From: Pleurostoma richardsiae
Lineage: Eukaryota; Ascomycota; Sordariomycetes; Calosphaeriales; Pleurostomataceae
Length of the DNA: 64,000 nt
Direction: 5' to 3'
Assembly (NCBI GenBank): GCA_030052745.1
Contig: JANBVO010000008.1
Coordinates: 186,001 to 250,000, forward strand
The position numbers and the translations under genes were made by a program. Below, piece after piece: positions 22,273 to 34,298 of this stretch; positions within the stretch are counted from its first letter, which is position 1; each line of letters opens with the position of its first letter. The notes beneath the pieces are model-generated. The model saw only the letters and a list, made by a program, of their open reading frames with translations, was not told the DNA's origin and made no database searches.

Positions 22273-25200
22273 ATGGCCGCTGCAACGACCCAAGATGACG
22301 AGAAGAAGAAGGAGCCAGAGGTTCCCAAGCAGAAGAAGCCCTTCTTTGTCTTCTTCCGCCTCCTACTCTCGGCCTCTCCCACGCCAGTCGATATCCTCCT
22401 CCTCATCACTGGCGTCATTGGCTCCATTGCCGCGGGCGTGCCATTCCCTCTCCTCGGTATCCTGTTTGGTGAACTGATTGACGACATCAACTCCAGCAGC
22501 TGCTCCTCCTCTTCCTCCTCGTCAAGCTTGTCCTCCCGCCTGTTCGCCCGCTCGGACAGCAGCAATGACGACCCGCAATCCTCCGTCAACCACAAGGTGC
22601 TCCTGGTCGTGTACATCACCATCGCCTACTTCGGCCTCATCTTCGTCTACATCCAGTCCCTCTCCGTCTTCGGCTCGCGCCTCGCCCACCGCCTGCGCGA
22701 CGCCTACTTCGCCTCGCTGCTGCGCCAGGAGGTCTCATACTTCGACGCCCTGCCCGCCGGCGAGGTCGCCTCCCGCCTGTCCGCCGACATCGAGGCCGTG
22801 CGCGCCGGCACCAGCGAGAAGGTCGGCGTATGGCTGTACAGCGTGTCCTTCTTCGTCACCGCCTACGTCGTCGCCTTCATGAAGGACGCGAAGCTGGCGG
22901 GCATGCTGCTCAGCCTGGTGCCAGCCTTCATGGCAATGAGCCTCGTCGGCGGCCACTACGTCGGGAAGTTTGCTGGCGCCGTGTCCGACAGGGTCGCCTC
23001 CGCGTCGTCCATCGCTCTGGAGGGCCTGGCCAACGTGATGGTCGTCCAGGCTTTCGGCGCGGAGGGCAGGCTGGAGGAGAGGTTTGCCACAGAGCTGCGC
23101 GGCGCGAGGAGGGACGGCGTGAAGAAAGCCATCGCGACGGGCTTGCAGGCCGGTGTGCTGTACTTCGTCGCATATGCGGCGAGTGGGCTTGCCTTCTGGC
23201 AGGGTAGCAGGCACATCGCAGCCGCAGTGGGCGGAGACGGAGGCGGCGTCAGCGTTGGTGCCATTTACACGGTCATTTTCATCCTCGTCGACGGTATGTG
23301 ACCGATCCTAAAGCTCTCATGTTATGTCTGCGGCTAACCCAGAGCCACAGCAACGATCATCCTGAGTACCGTGTCGCCATACCTACAGATCTTCGGTTCG
23401 GCGACCGCCGCATTCACAAAGCTCGAGGAGGGCATCAACCGCAAGTCCAACATCGATGCCACGGAGGAGCCAGCGCTGGCTGCCCCTAGCTCGCTGATCG
23501 AGGCCGGCGACGTCGAGGTCCGCGGCGTGACCTTTGCTTACCCTTCGCGGCCGGAGGTCCAGGTCCTGCGAAACGTCAGCCTCAACTTCCCGGCCGGGCA
23601 GCACACCGCAATTGTAGGATTGTCCGGCAGCGGCAAATCGACCATCGCGGGGTTGCTCACGCGCCTCTATGATCCGGCTGACGGAGGCATCTTCATCGGC
23701 GGCCAGGACATCAAGACCGTAAACACGCGGCACCTCAGGAGCATGATCGGCCTCGTGCAGCAGGACCCCCTGCTCCTGGACCGATCGCTGCTGGAAAATA
23801 TCGCCCACGGGCTGGTCAATTCGTCCAACCCGGGGCACGAACACCTCCGATCCTTCATCCTCGGCCCCGAACTCGGGGAGATTGCCGATCTAGTCCGGAG
23901 TGGCCAGAGCATGACCTCCGCCGCCGAAATGAAAGGCTCTGTCGCAGTCGAAGTCGTCAGTCTGGTCCAACGTGCCGCAGACCTCGCCGACGTGACGACT
24001 TTCGCCCAGACGCTCGAGCGCGGCTTCGGGACCACAATTGGGCCTGGTGGTGACCGGCTGAGCGGCGGCCAGAGACAGAGGGTGGCGCTCGCCCGCGCTT
24101 TGGTCAAGGACCCTAAGATCGTGGTGCTCGATGAAGCCACCGCCGCGCTGGACTCAGCCACCGAGCAGAGGATTCAGGGGGCCATGGAGAAGATCTCGCA
24201 GGGTAGAACGCTCATCACCATTGCCCACCGCCTAGCGACCGTCCGGCACGCCGCCAACATCATCGTCATGGGCAACGGCAAGGTCCTCGAGCAGGGAACA
24301 CACGAGGTGCTGATTGCGAAGAACGGCCACTATGCCTCCCTGGTGCGCCAACAGAGCGTGGAGAGCGCTGACGCGGCACACTGGGAGGAAGAGGAGACAG
24401 AGGGAACTCAGGGACACCACGAGATCGCGCGCGCAATATCGAAGAAGAGTGCAATCGAGGAGTCGAAGGAACACTTGTCCGACAGCTCCACGGAGAAGCA
24501 TTCCGAAGAAGCACAAGGAAAGACACCGCCAGCAGTAGCAAAGAAAGAAGCAAACACCTACCCTGTCCTGAAGCGCCTCGGAGCTCTCTTGCGACCTTAT
24601 CTACTCTGGCTGTTCCTCGGCCTCATCGCCGCCATTGTGGTCGCGGGCTCATACACAGGCGAGGCCTTCATCTTCGGCAACACGGTCAGCGCGCTAAGTC
24701 CTTGCAAGTCGCCGTCCTCGATCCGCTCAAGGGGCGCTTTCTTCGGCCTCATGTTCTTCATCCTGGCCCTTATCGAGCTCGCTGCCAATGCTCTCAGCTG
24801 GTCGCTGTTCGGCTGGACGGCAGAGCGCCTGCTGTACGCAGTCCGCGTGCTCTCATTCCGCTCGCTGTTCGAGCAGGACCTGCACTGGCACCAGTCGGAG
24901 GGCAGGACCCCGTCGCAGTTACTTGGCTTCATCACAGACGACTCCAGCGCCCTAGGCGGCTTGACCGGGTCGATTATCGGCACCGTTCTGTCTATCTGTA
25001 TCAACCTCATCGCCGCCGTTATCGTCACCCTCATCGTGGCCTGGAAGATCGCCCTCGTCTGCCTCGCCGTCGTACCGCTCATGCTGGGTTCCGGCCTCAT
25101 GCAGCTCCGGCAGCTCTCCGCCTTCGCCGCGCGGCACGAGGCCGCCTTCGCGCGCTCCATCTCCATCAGCGTCGAGGCCGTCAACAGCATACGGGCCGTG

Positions 25201-26385
25201 GCGGCCCTGGGCCTCGAGGGGGAGGTCCTGGGCACGTACCGCCGGTCGCTGGGCGCGCCCAAGCGCGAGATTGCGCGTGCCAGCGCGGTCGCCAACTTCT
25301 GGCTCGCGCTGGCATACAGCATCGGGTACTGGATCTACGCACTCGCGTACTGGTGGGGCGCCAAGCTCATCATCGCGGGCGAGTACTCGCAGGCGCAGTT
25401 CTTCATCGTGCTGGTGGCGCTGCTGGTGAGCGCGCAGCTGTGGAGCCAGATGTTCACGCTGGCGCCGGAGCTGACCAAGGCGAACGCGGCGGTAGCGAGG
25501 ATCGTCGACCTGATTGACCAGGGCAAGTCGAAGACTCTCAAGCACCCCGGGGCGGGGAGTGCTCGCACGGGAGGAGTCGTCGACGAGGCAGATATCGAGG
25601 GCTCGGGGCGCCTCGACCCCGAGAAGGCCCGCGGGACAGAGGTCAAGTTCTCCGATGTGCATTTCTTCTATCCTTCACGACCAGATGTCGAAGTCCTCAA
25701 AGGCCTCAGCCTGTCGGTACAACCAGGCCAGTTCTGCGCGCTCGTGGGTCCAAGCGGAGCAGGCAAGTCGACCGTCTTCTCCCTCCTGCTCAGGATGTTC
25801 CCCATCTCCTCCGGGCGCATCACCCTCGACGGGCTCGACATATCCTCGAGCACCGACCCGGCCTTCCGCAACACCATCGGCCTCGTCCCGCAGGCGCCCG
25901 TGCTCTTCGACGGCACCGTCCGCTTCAACGTCGCGCTGGGGTCGCAGCCCGGCCGCGAGGCGACGCAGGACGAGATCGAGGCCGCCTGCCGGGTGGCCAA
26001 CATCCACGACACGATCGCCTCGCTGCCGGAGGGCTACGACACGCGCATCGGCCCCAACGGCGGGCAGCTGTCGGGCGGGCAGCGGCAGCGGCTGGCGATC
26101 GCGCGGGCGCTGGTGCGGCTGCCGCGGCTGCTGCTGCTGGACGAGTCGACGAGCGCGCTGGACGCCGAGTCGGAGCGCCTGCTGGGCGAGGGCCTGGAGC
26201 GGGTGCGCGCGGGCGGAGGCACGACGGTACTGTGCATCGCGCACCGGCTCAGCACGGTGCGCCGGGCCGATGTCATCTGCTGCGTCGAGGATGGGCGGGT
26301 GGCGGATCGCGGCACGCACGAGGAGCTGCTCGGTAGGAGCGATAGCTACCGCCTTGCTGTTGCGCACCAGACGTTGGAGGGTTGA
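22273..26385 (+). CDS. Full-length ABC-B (MDR-type) exporter, SitT-like, 1351 aa
   Basis: Exon 1 is 22273-23293 and exon 2 is 23351-26385 (57-nt intron, GTATGT...CACAG). Layout is TMD-NBD-TMD-NBD. First NBD: Walker A GLSGSGKST (about residue 430), signature LSGGQRQRVALARAL (about 576), Walker B VVLDEATAALD (about 597). Second NBD: GPSGAGKST (about 1140), LSGGQRQRLAIARAL (about 1246), LLLLDESTSALD (about 1266). All catalytic motifs are intact, including H-loop IAHRL in both halves. A polyserine tract (codons around 22492-22545) lies in the first extracytoplasmic loop, and a charged linker (about 24350-24550) joins the halves. It is divergent from the sidI-like gene with SreA-type sites upstream. 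The ABC transporter SitT sits in the TAFC gene cluster of Aspergillus fumigatus, so export or handling of the siderophore or its breakdown products is likely but inferred. Confidence 0.9.
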
Positions 26386-28404
26386 CGGCCGTGTGATAGA
26401 GCTGGGAAAAGCTAAAAGAAAGAAAGTAATACACAGCATGCGAACTCTCACCTGTGTCGTGCTTGTGCTGTGTTAACGTCGCTCGACTGTCGGTCTTTGA
26501 CTCGTGCTCGTCCAGCGCCTGTGGCGTCTCATCCTCGTATATTATATCGACATCCTCTACCCGATGATGCGTGGGGGTCAGAATTGTCCAGAGAGCCGTG
26601 CGCTGAAGTGTTGGGGAGTGGACTGGCAACAGGCCCTGCGGAATGGGGCAGCCAATGACCCCAGTTACTCACTCTAAGGAAGGTGACGTCCTTCCTGTAC
26701 GGCCTGCATCCATGAGGGTCAGCTGGTCGTGCACTGGTTGCAGAGCTACACTGGAAGTTTTGACCAATCTTGTCTACCTGTTCTCCTGCCCACCGCATCT
26801 GAGAAGTGAAGCGCGTTTATTATCAGGGACAACCTGGGTTCAACTCGCAAGTGACGAGCAAAACTTCCCTAGTATAACTCCAGCTTTCCAAGACAGAAAA
26901 ATGATAAGCAAACTAGAAGGAACAGAGAAGATCAGGAGAAAAAGCAAGGAGAGAAGGAAGGAAAAAAGGAACTTTGAAACTTGTGTTCTTTCTCGTGTGC
27001 TTGCCTGGAAGCCCACACACGAGCCCCCAAAAGATAGCAACCGGCATCGTGCATGCAAGTCGGAGCTGACCGAGGTTCAGTTATGCACGTACTGTAGCGC
27101 AGGATAACTTTGATCCAGTCCAGGTCACTACCCAAAAAGCAAATCGCAGAGTGCGTAGCCTACTTGAGTGTGTACCGTTAGGCCACGTTCCTTGATCGCC
27201 GGATTTGGGCCTGAAGTGTGACTATAAGGCAACCTCCAACCCACTGTGCTTCAACGAAACGTTCTTTTCATAATAGAGAGAAATTGCAACACTGGGATCC
27301 GATCAGTGAAACGGTTCAGTGAACTCAATGCTATTTCGTGCTTCCTTGGAATGCACGCACATGAGGCCCAAAGAAAACAGTAGGCACAGTCCCAGCTCTC
27401 AGGGCCAAGTTGCAGTTACGCTTACGCTATATTTTCCCGCAACCCATCACAGCTATGACTGCAGGCAGTCTGAGGGGATCTCAGATTGCATGGTCAAGTC
27501 GAATTGTACCGCGTACCGCTAGGCAGAGAGTCTTGATCGCTGAATCTACGCCTGACGGATCGCTATGAGTCAGGCCTTCGGTACATACTACTTTGAAGCT
27601 CTCGTCAACCTCCAGTGTTAGCTTTCACACAAAGACTTATGACAACCCGGAAAGGAAGGCTAGGTAGGCAGCGCCTCTTCCTGGACGCTGGTCGGGTCAA
27701 TAACGGACCTCGACGTCCTCCTTTCTCTCCAAGCCCGATGTTTTCCTCAGCGGTTGCGTTCCTGGCGCATCTTTGACGCGACGATCTACTTTGCGAAGGC
27801 CAAGAGTGTGTTCTTCGGAAGCCAGACGCGAACAATTCTGCAAGGATCAAAGGGCAACCAACGATGTGGTTCGCTTCGGGGTGCCGTCAGCCGCCTGAAG
27901 CGAATGGTAGGTTGCCGGTGGCGGAAAACGACCTTGGCAAGCGGCTTGTAGGAACGCGAAGGACGGCACCCATGGCTTTACAGTGATTCCTTGTATTGCA
28001 CTGGAGCGCAAAGACTAGGGGTGGCAGGCAGCAGAGGAGCATTCTGTCCTAATCTGTACTGATGACTCGATATTTGCTGCTGTGCCGCATTGCCTGACAC
28101 AGTGAGTGGATTTGATAGGCGCCCAGACTGCAGCTATACCCTGAACATTCAGCATGTGGCGGCTCTCAGCCATTTAAATTGCGGGTGTCCAGCAACGTTC
28201 ACGATCCTTCGATGTTTCGAGATGATCCTCCGTTCATTTTATTCTCGTGTTTTTTTGCGAGGGCACAATCCACGATCTCCAGACGTTGAGACTGTGCCCC
28301 GGTGGTATAGTGGACGAATATCGTCAAAGTTAGGGTCTTCAGCAACTTCTTTCGAAGGGAGGGCGAACCTACGGCTCCAATATCGCACACACCATTAGAC
28401 GAAA
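26386..28404. other. Intergenic with a diverged tandem duplication
   Basis: About 2 kb with no supported gene. It holds two diverged copies of a roughly 270-bp segment with a 341-bp period (26999-27625) and a tRNA-like 5' half at 28293-28325 without a matching 3' half. The right end contains the leader of the MARVEL gene. Confidence 0.55.
26999..27625. repeat. Diverged direct repeat, period 341 bp
   Basis: Copy A is about 26999-27260 and copy B about 27340-27625. Matching blocks in the same order include CTTGCCTGGAAGCCCACACA/CTTCCTTGGAATGCACGCACA, GTACCGTTAGGC/GTACCGCTAGGC, CCTTGATCGCCGGATTTGGG/TCTTGATCGCTGAATCTACG and CAACCTCCA. The offset is 341 bp at both ends, so this is a real old duplication, not chance. 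No coding frame, terminal inverted repeats or target duplication was seen. Confidence 0.6.
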
Positions 28405-29120
28405 ATGGCCGTGTCGCTATCGCTCGTCGCGATCGTTACTCGCGCATTCCAGGTGAGTCCACCGTACCGGGCCTTTCATCCATGCGGGTATGGAAGGTGT
28501 TGACATCCAAATCTCAGATTATCTTCGGCGCAGTCATCCTGGGCATCTCCGTGACGCTCATCAAGGCCCAAGTGTACGGTGACGCACCCGTGACCACCAA
28601 GTACAGCGCGTTCTGCGGTGCTTTTGCCATCTTTGTGGGCCTCACCGGGCTCCTCCTTCTCTTCGTTGAATCGATCCCCTTCGTTATCGCCCTAGGCATC
28701 GACGCGCTGGGCACCGTGCTACTCCTTGCCGCCGGCATCGTAAGCGCCCCTCTCCTCTTGACACCCCATCTATTTGCACTCCCACCATGGAGCACTAGTA
28801 CATGCTAACCAAGATGCCGCCTTTAGGCGTGGGCTGTTGGGCTTCGCGGTGTCAACTGCAACCTCGGCAGCCATGATGACGAGCGGTGGGTGAATCTGTT
28901 CAAGTGTTCACTCATCAACGAGGGCAGAAAGGGTGACAATGTGGGCGTCGGGTTCGGCAAGTCGACCGGAGAAGCCTTCAATGCGGTCAAAGCCAACTGC
29001 CAACGGGCGCGCGTGGGTGAGGTGTTCTGCTTCCTCTCCGTCGGGTTCTTGCTCGCACTCCTGTTCCTCAGCTGGGTGCTGACCAGGAAGCGCCGAGGAG
29101 GCTCGCGGTATGTCGCCTAG
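28405..29120 (+). CDS. MARVEL-like four-helix membrane protein (187 aa)
   Basis: Exons 28405-28452, 28518-28739 and 28827-29120 total 564 nt in frame. The protein has a hydrophobic N-terminus (MAVSLSLVAIVTRAFQ), then segments IIFGAVILGISVTLI, a second hydrophobic stretch AFCGAFAIFVGLTGLLLLFV, a third FVIALGIDALGTVLLLAAGI, and a fourth VFCFLSVGFLLALLFLSWVL followed by a basic tail KRRGGSRYVA. Four membrane spans with a short loop containing Cys between spans 3 and 4 (NCNLGSH...LFKCS) match fungal MARVEL-domain proteins, which sit at plasma-membrane or eisosome domains. Both introns have GTGAGT/GTAAGC donors. The specific role is unknown. Confidence 0.8.
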
Positions 29121-30538
29121 AGTGATGCAGAGCCCTGTGACGGCGCGAGGGAGGATATCAGGGCGAGAGATACTCTTGATGATGTGCGGCGCTTGAACGC
29201 GTCACGGAAGGATGGACGTCATCTCTTTGAGTGTGGAACGGAAGATGGTCGAGGCCAGCACCAGGGTTTCGCGTTGAGCGGGTACACGGCTCTGTTGGGC
29301 GGTTTCCTTGGTTCTGTCATGCTATACCCCTGTTTCTTCTTTTTGATATTTGCTTGGTTCTTTTCGTCTGCTTTGCAACACCCTATATGCCAAGCACTTG
29401 GTTGAGCGTTTCGGGGACGTGAGCGGATCGATAGGTATTCATCACTGTTACTCCGGGATTCGACTAATCAACACGAAGGTTGTTATCTAGGGCAAGGTCC
29501 TCTCAGGTCTGCGATAGGCGACCAGAGCAGATAGTCTTAGTACAACGTAGTTTCGAGTCTCAAACAGCATTCTGAGTTCATTCAGGAAGGCATGTTCGCG
29601 TAGCTTCGCTAGAGATGCCAGAGAAGATGCGGAAAAGTGCAAAAAAGTACACATACCCACCTCCCTACACTTGCATGTGATTACCTGGTTCATTCTAAGC
29701 AAAGCCGCGACATGCAGATGCAATGTACGGTACGGAAAGGACCTGCGATGAAAACTTGTTCGTCGGCCTTGGGTTGGCGCATGGCCCACGAGGCGTCAAT
29801 AGCAGCGATGGGAGGTGAAGCCAGCGCTTAATAGGGCAATAGGTTCTTTGCACGACTGGCGCTTGTAAGGAGTCGATGGCGGTGTTCCGCTGAGTCTTTT
29901 GCACGGGGACGCGGGAGGGCGAGTGTGAGCGAGTCGTCGAATTAGACACAAATGTCCCTGTAAACCGATCGAAGCTTTTAGGTCAATGGTAACCAATTCG
30001 AGCACAGCACAAACTGAGCACAGCATGTGCAGGCAAAGTAAGATCCTGACCCGCCGAGGTGGGTAAGGTGCTGACTGCATGCGCCATTGGAATCCTGGCT
30101 TAGGATCAACCTGATGAGCTTCCATCCAGAGAGAGACCATCACAATTGGCGTCTAGGCTCCTTGGGTATCTGAGAGTTCTCAGGATCGCTGCGGCGCCCT
30201 CTTGCTTCTCCTGAATGAATGATAGCGAGGGCAATCGAGTCGGATGTTTTGGACGACAAGTCTCCGACTTTCGATGGCGACATTTCCCTTTTTCAGGGTT
30301 CCACCGGAGGTGAATTCCCCCGCCCCGGGCATCTTAGTCTCCGAGACGCCGCCCCCCCGGTCACCAAACCCACAAACAATGGGCGATGAGATCATGACCG
30401 CGGGGAGAGCTTGGAGCTCCCGTTTCAGAAAACATCGTTGGAGCTTCTTCATCCATCGCTCATCATTAGCCCCGGCACTCCAGTAACGCAGCACAACTAA
30501 AGTCGCACATTACATTACTCTACAGGACAATTAGCAAG
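29121..30538. other. Intergenic, nothing recognised
   Basis: About 1.4 kb between the MARVEL gene and the SDR gene. Open frames on the minus strand (29487-29789, 29796-30143) have no recognisable content. The stretch before 30539 is the SDR promoter and leader. Confidence 0.5.
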
Positions 30539-31662
30539 ATGAGCGGGATGGACATCCGCAGCGTGATCACGCAGCTCTATCCTCCCACGCCGGCTTTCAC
30601 CGAGGCCAACTTGCCTGACCTCGCCGGCAAGGTAAGGCACTCACTCGCCCATCACGCCATCCCCTCCTTCTCCCATGGCATGCCAATTGACACCTCCTTT
30701 CAGGTCTACATCGTGACCGGCTCGAACACCGGCGTCGGCAAGGAGCTGGCACGCATCCTCTACTCCAAGAATGCCAAGGTCTACGTAGCAGCACGGTCGG
30801 AGGACAAGGCCAATGCCGCCATCGCCGCCATCAAGGAGGCGTTCCCGGACTCCAAGGGCAGCTTGGTGTACCTGCACCTCGACCTTGCCGACCTGTCCAC
30901 CATCAAGGCCTCTGCCGACGAGTTTCTCGCCAAGGAGACCGCGCTGCACGTACTCTTCAACAACGCCGGTGTCATGACACCCCCCAAGGGGACCAAGACC
31001 GCACAGGGCTACGAGCTGCAGCTGGGCACCAACAACCTCGGGACCTTCCTCTTCACCAAGCTGCTCACGCCGGTGCTCGTCTCCACCGCCAAGGCCTCCC
31101 CGCCGGGCTCCGTCCGCGTCATTTGGGTGTCCTCGTCGGCCGCCGAGGGCTTCAGCGAGCGGCCCGGCGGCGTCCCGCTCGACAACCTCGACTACCACGT
31201 CGACAAGCCCCAGCACTACAAGTACGGCGTCAGCAAGGCCGGAAACTACCTCCACGCCGTGGAGCTAGCGCGGCGGCTCAAGGCGGACGGCGTCGTCAGC
31301 GTAGCGCTGAACCCGGGGAACCTGGACTCGGAGCTGACGAGGTACACGCCGTGGCTGGCCAAGAAGTTCCTCAAGTTGTTCGTGCTGCATCCTCCCCGGT
31401 ATGGAGCTTACACCGAGCTGTTTGCGGGGCTGTCGCCGGATGTCACCGTTGAGAAGTCGGGTGAATGGAGTAAGTACCTATCCTAGGCTGACAGTCGCGA
31501 TGAATAGAAGCTGACCTCTTCTTTGCAGTCGTCCCCTGGGGACGATTCTTGCCAATCAGGAAGGACTTGCTTGATGCAAGTAAGCCTGAGGCGGAGGGCG
31601 GCACGGGGATTGGGCTGAAGTTTTGGGAGTGGTCGGAGGAGCAGGTGAAGTCTTATGCCTGA
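30539..31662 (+). CDS. Short-chain dehydrogenase/reductase (330 aa)
   Basis: Exons 30539-30631, 30704-31469 and 31529-31662 total 993 nt in frame. Nucleotide-binding VYIVTGSNTGVGKELA (TGxxxGxG, about residues 36-43), NNAGVM near residue 117, catalytic YGVSK (Tyr about 205, Lys about 209) and ALNPGNLDSEL after it place it in the classical SDR fold of the fungal retinol-dehydrogenase/WW-oxidoreductase-like type. The short N-terminal extension (MSGMDIRSVITQLYPP) and the C-terminal GTGIGLKFWEWSEEQVKSY are usual for this group. It probably uses NADP(H), since a basic residue (AARSEDKA) follows the second strand. The substrate is unknown; no pathway partner is adjacent. Confidence 0.9.
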
Positions 31663-32079
31663 TCTTTGTTTCCGGTCAATAGTGATGTGCTTTGTGCGTA
31701 AGCGGTTCTGTTAATAGTGTCTGTTGGATACTGAATGTATAGGCAGTTATTGTTATGAGATCTTCTCCTTACTTCCTTTCATCCGCAGGCTCTCTCGGCT
31801 GCAATTATGCCGAGCATTATCGACGACTTCCTCTAGGACTAGCCGGCTATTTGGCATCACAGCTTTCACTGGTGGACTTGGTTGCGGAGAGATGCATCTA
31901 TCTCCACTATCCCCAGATTCCCCAACTCCCAAGATCAAGGAACTGACAAGTCTATTGCGGGGTATGCAAGTATTATAGCACACTAGGGGATGACAGATGG
32001 GGAGCGTTACGTATAAAGCGGTATCTACTCGTGATGAGATTCAACGACTCTGGGATCTACCCGCAGGCTGACTTACAGT
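31663..32079. other. Intergenic, nothing recognised
   Basis: 417 bp between two co-directional genes. It should include the SDR terminator and the acetylesterase promoter; no distinct motif seen. Confidence 0.5.
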
Positions 32080-33064
32080 ATGGAGACAAGAAGAAGGATG
32101 GGACTTCTGACTCTTTCAAGCCTTTACATCGTGGTGTCATTGGCGTTCGCGGTACCCTGTCCGGTAAGCAGAACAAACGCGTTGCTCTCTTAGGGAAAGC
32201 GCTTAACTGATGGCCTGAACAGGACACTCGTCACACTGTATGGCTATGTGGCGACAGCACCATGGCACCGGACGGAGGCCATAACGGCACTGAGGGCTGG
32301 GGCCAGTACCTCCATTACTCCTTTGATTCCTCAAAGGTGAGAGTCAACAACTCGGCATACGCCGGGCGCAGCGCAAGGACATTCACGCGTGAGGGCCGGT
32401 TCCAGCGTATCTTTGATCAGACCAAGCCGGGCGACTGGGCCGTCATCGAGTTTGGCCATAATGACGAGGGCGATCCGGCTACCGATACCAAGTATCGTGT
32501 TGACTGCCCGGGCATGGGCGACGAGACCTGTCCAGTAACGTATAAGTATAGAACTGCCTTCCTCTCAACTCAACCCAAGGACGCCAACCGTTGACCTTCC
32601 CACTCAGCAACCAAACTGAGATCGTTCAGACCTACGTAACGTACCTCCTCAACGCAACAGCCACCTTCCTTTCCCTCGGCACCCGCGTCATCATCTCCAG
32701 CCCAACCCCCAACAACCCCTATGAGTTCGGGAACTACTCCTGGGCGCCATCCATCTACGAGTACTACTCCTGGTACGTGGCGGAGAAGGCCGGCGGGCCG
32801 TCCAAGGGCGTGTACTACGTGAACCACGGCGACTACGGGGCACAGGCGCTACGGCTGATGGGCAAGGACGTCGCGGACGCGAACTATCCTATGGACCACA
32901 CGCACACGGCGCCTTGGCTGGCGGACGTGTTCGCACGGGCGTTCGTGCTGGGGCTGAAGTGCGGGACGGCGCCGCTACAGGGGTGTGTGGTGAATGCGAC
33001 GAGCAGGATCGAGGGGGCCCTGCTAGGAACTTGCGAGGGGGTCAATAGCACGTTGCCAATTTAG
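32080..33064 (+). CDS. Secreted rhamnogalacturonan acetylesterase-like SGNH hydrolase (CE12), 287 aa
   Basis: Exons 32080-32163, 32223-32545 and 32608-33064 total 864 nt in frame. A signal peptide (basic METRRRMG then LLTLSSLYIVVSLAFA) precedes the SGNH blocks: block I WLCGDSTMA (Ser nucleophile near residue 38), block II with NSAYAGRSARTF, block III EFGHNDEGD (Asn near 108) and block V MDHTHTAPWLADVFA with the catalytic Asp-x-x-His. This order is characteristic of carbohydrate esterase family 12, which removes acetyl groups from rhamnogalacturonan I of plant pectin. Four Cys (CPGMGDETC and KCGTAPLQGC) can form the usual disulfides. The donor of intron 2 (GTATAG) was chosen because it gives TYNNQTE, the family-like junction; an alternative GTATAA five bases upstream would give a different phase. 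Confidence 0.9.
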
Positions 33065-33336
33065 AAGAACACTACGAGGTTGTGATGGCAAATGCAAATC
33101 AATATCGGCCTCGGGATGACGGTCCTTGGCCAGAGACTAATAGCGTTCTCCTAAATGTATTCGTCGCAACGGAGCGTATACCTTCAAGAAGCTCATAAAT
33201 TCCCGACATGCCTTACTCAGTGTACTTGGCAGATTGTGCAGAAGAACTACAACAAAACCCGCTCACGATGGAGAAACCCGGTAATAGCAACGGGATTGCC
33301 ATGTCTGAGATGACCGGAGCTTCCAGCATCGGCTCC

Positions 33337-34298
33337 CTAAGCTGGGCTGGTCAAAGTAACGGACGTAATCGTGCAGGTTACAGTGTTTCCGCTGACGGTT
33401 GCTTTAGCACCTGAGATGGCGTACACGCTCGCCGAGTTGTAGTTCTCCGGCGAGCCGGTACACCATGCCGAGTTCGTGCCAGTGGATGTCTATAGTGAAG
33501 AATGTTAGCTACCTTTCTGCGGCATCACAAGCATATCACGAGACCTGTCCTCATGAGGAGCTTTGCGGTTGGCTGATAGTAAATGGGCTAGGTTTCACGA
33601 ACAATCTTGACATTCTTGAAAACCAGCGGCCCGAAGTCCCAGCTGACATCATAACTGCTTAACGTTAGCATATCACAGCTTGAGTGAAAGATACGCTCTT
33701 CATACAGTTCGATGGCGAATAGCACCTGGTTGAAGGACTTGTCGGCTTTTGCGAGAGGTCAGTGCATCGTCCATTGTCTCCATTATCCGTTGTTCGGGAA
33801 CTTACCAAGAGCAAAAGTGTCTGTCTTGGAAGTGCCCGTAGACTCGTGGACTACTGTTGAAGTCCATGCAGAGTTGTCACTGTTTAGTGTGTTTGAGAAG
33901 CTGACCGTCTCACCGGCTACATGTCATCATAGTGAGCACGGCTACAAATAGATCAAACCAGGGGTTTTCCAGGCTGGGTTAACGCATAACTAACCGTAGC
34001 AGTTAAATCCACTTCCCCAGGGTAAACTAGGGTTCGAGCAGCACCAACCGGAGCCGAACCACCACGTGCCGCTACGCCCGTCGAGCACGTTCTGGTAAAC
34101 ACCGCTGCCATCCGTGGGCTGCAGCCCGGGCCAGAGGTAATACGTCGCCGCCTGTGGAAGGGTCGGGACAACTAGCTCCCCGGAGAAAGACGTGAATTTG
34201 GCGCCGGAAGGCGTGTAGTAGCGGAGAAAGTACCATGAGACTGCAGCCGCCGGGCTGGCCAGGGCGGAGAGGGCTAGGAGGATGAAAGAGGCAAACAT
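33337..34298 (-). CDS. Small secreted protein, beta-sandwich type, unknown function (219 aa, five exons)
   Basis: Exons 34298-33995, 33916-33806, 33745-33706, 33654-33603 and 33489-33337 total 660 nt in frame. It starts with a clear signal peptide (MFASFILLALSALASPAAA). The mature part is rich in Trp, Tyr, Ser and Gly: LWPGLQPTDGSGVYQNVL, WWFGSGWCCSNPSLPWGSG, ETVSFSNT, DKSFNQVLFAIELYDVSWD and WCTGSPENYNSA near the end. The pattern of short beta strands with aromatic loops resembles fungal secreted lectin/glucanase-like sandwiches, but I recognise no catalytic motif and do not name a family. Exon 3 is only 40 nt. The donor of the last intron is GTTCGT, off consensus but the only one that keeps frame. 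It is convergent with the acetylesterase gene, 272 bp away. It could act on plant or fungal polysaccharides, or be an effector-like protein. Confidence 0.75.

Noticed and set aside
24597-25662. Antisense and alternate-frame ORFs of 230-270 aa inside the ABC exporter
   Set aside because: They overlap the second transmembrane domain, whose frame is confirmed by ABC motifs on both sides.
28293-28325. tRNA-like 5' half (GCCCCGGTGGTATAGTGG with a good A-box)
   Set aside because: No matching 3' acceptor strand and no GGTTCGANNCC B-box downstream; at most a tRNA fragment.
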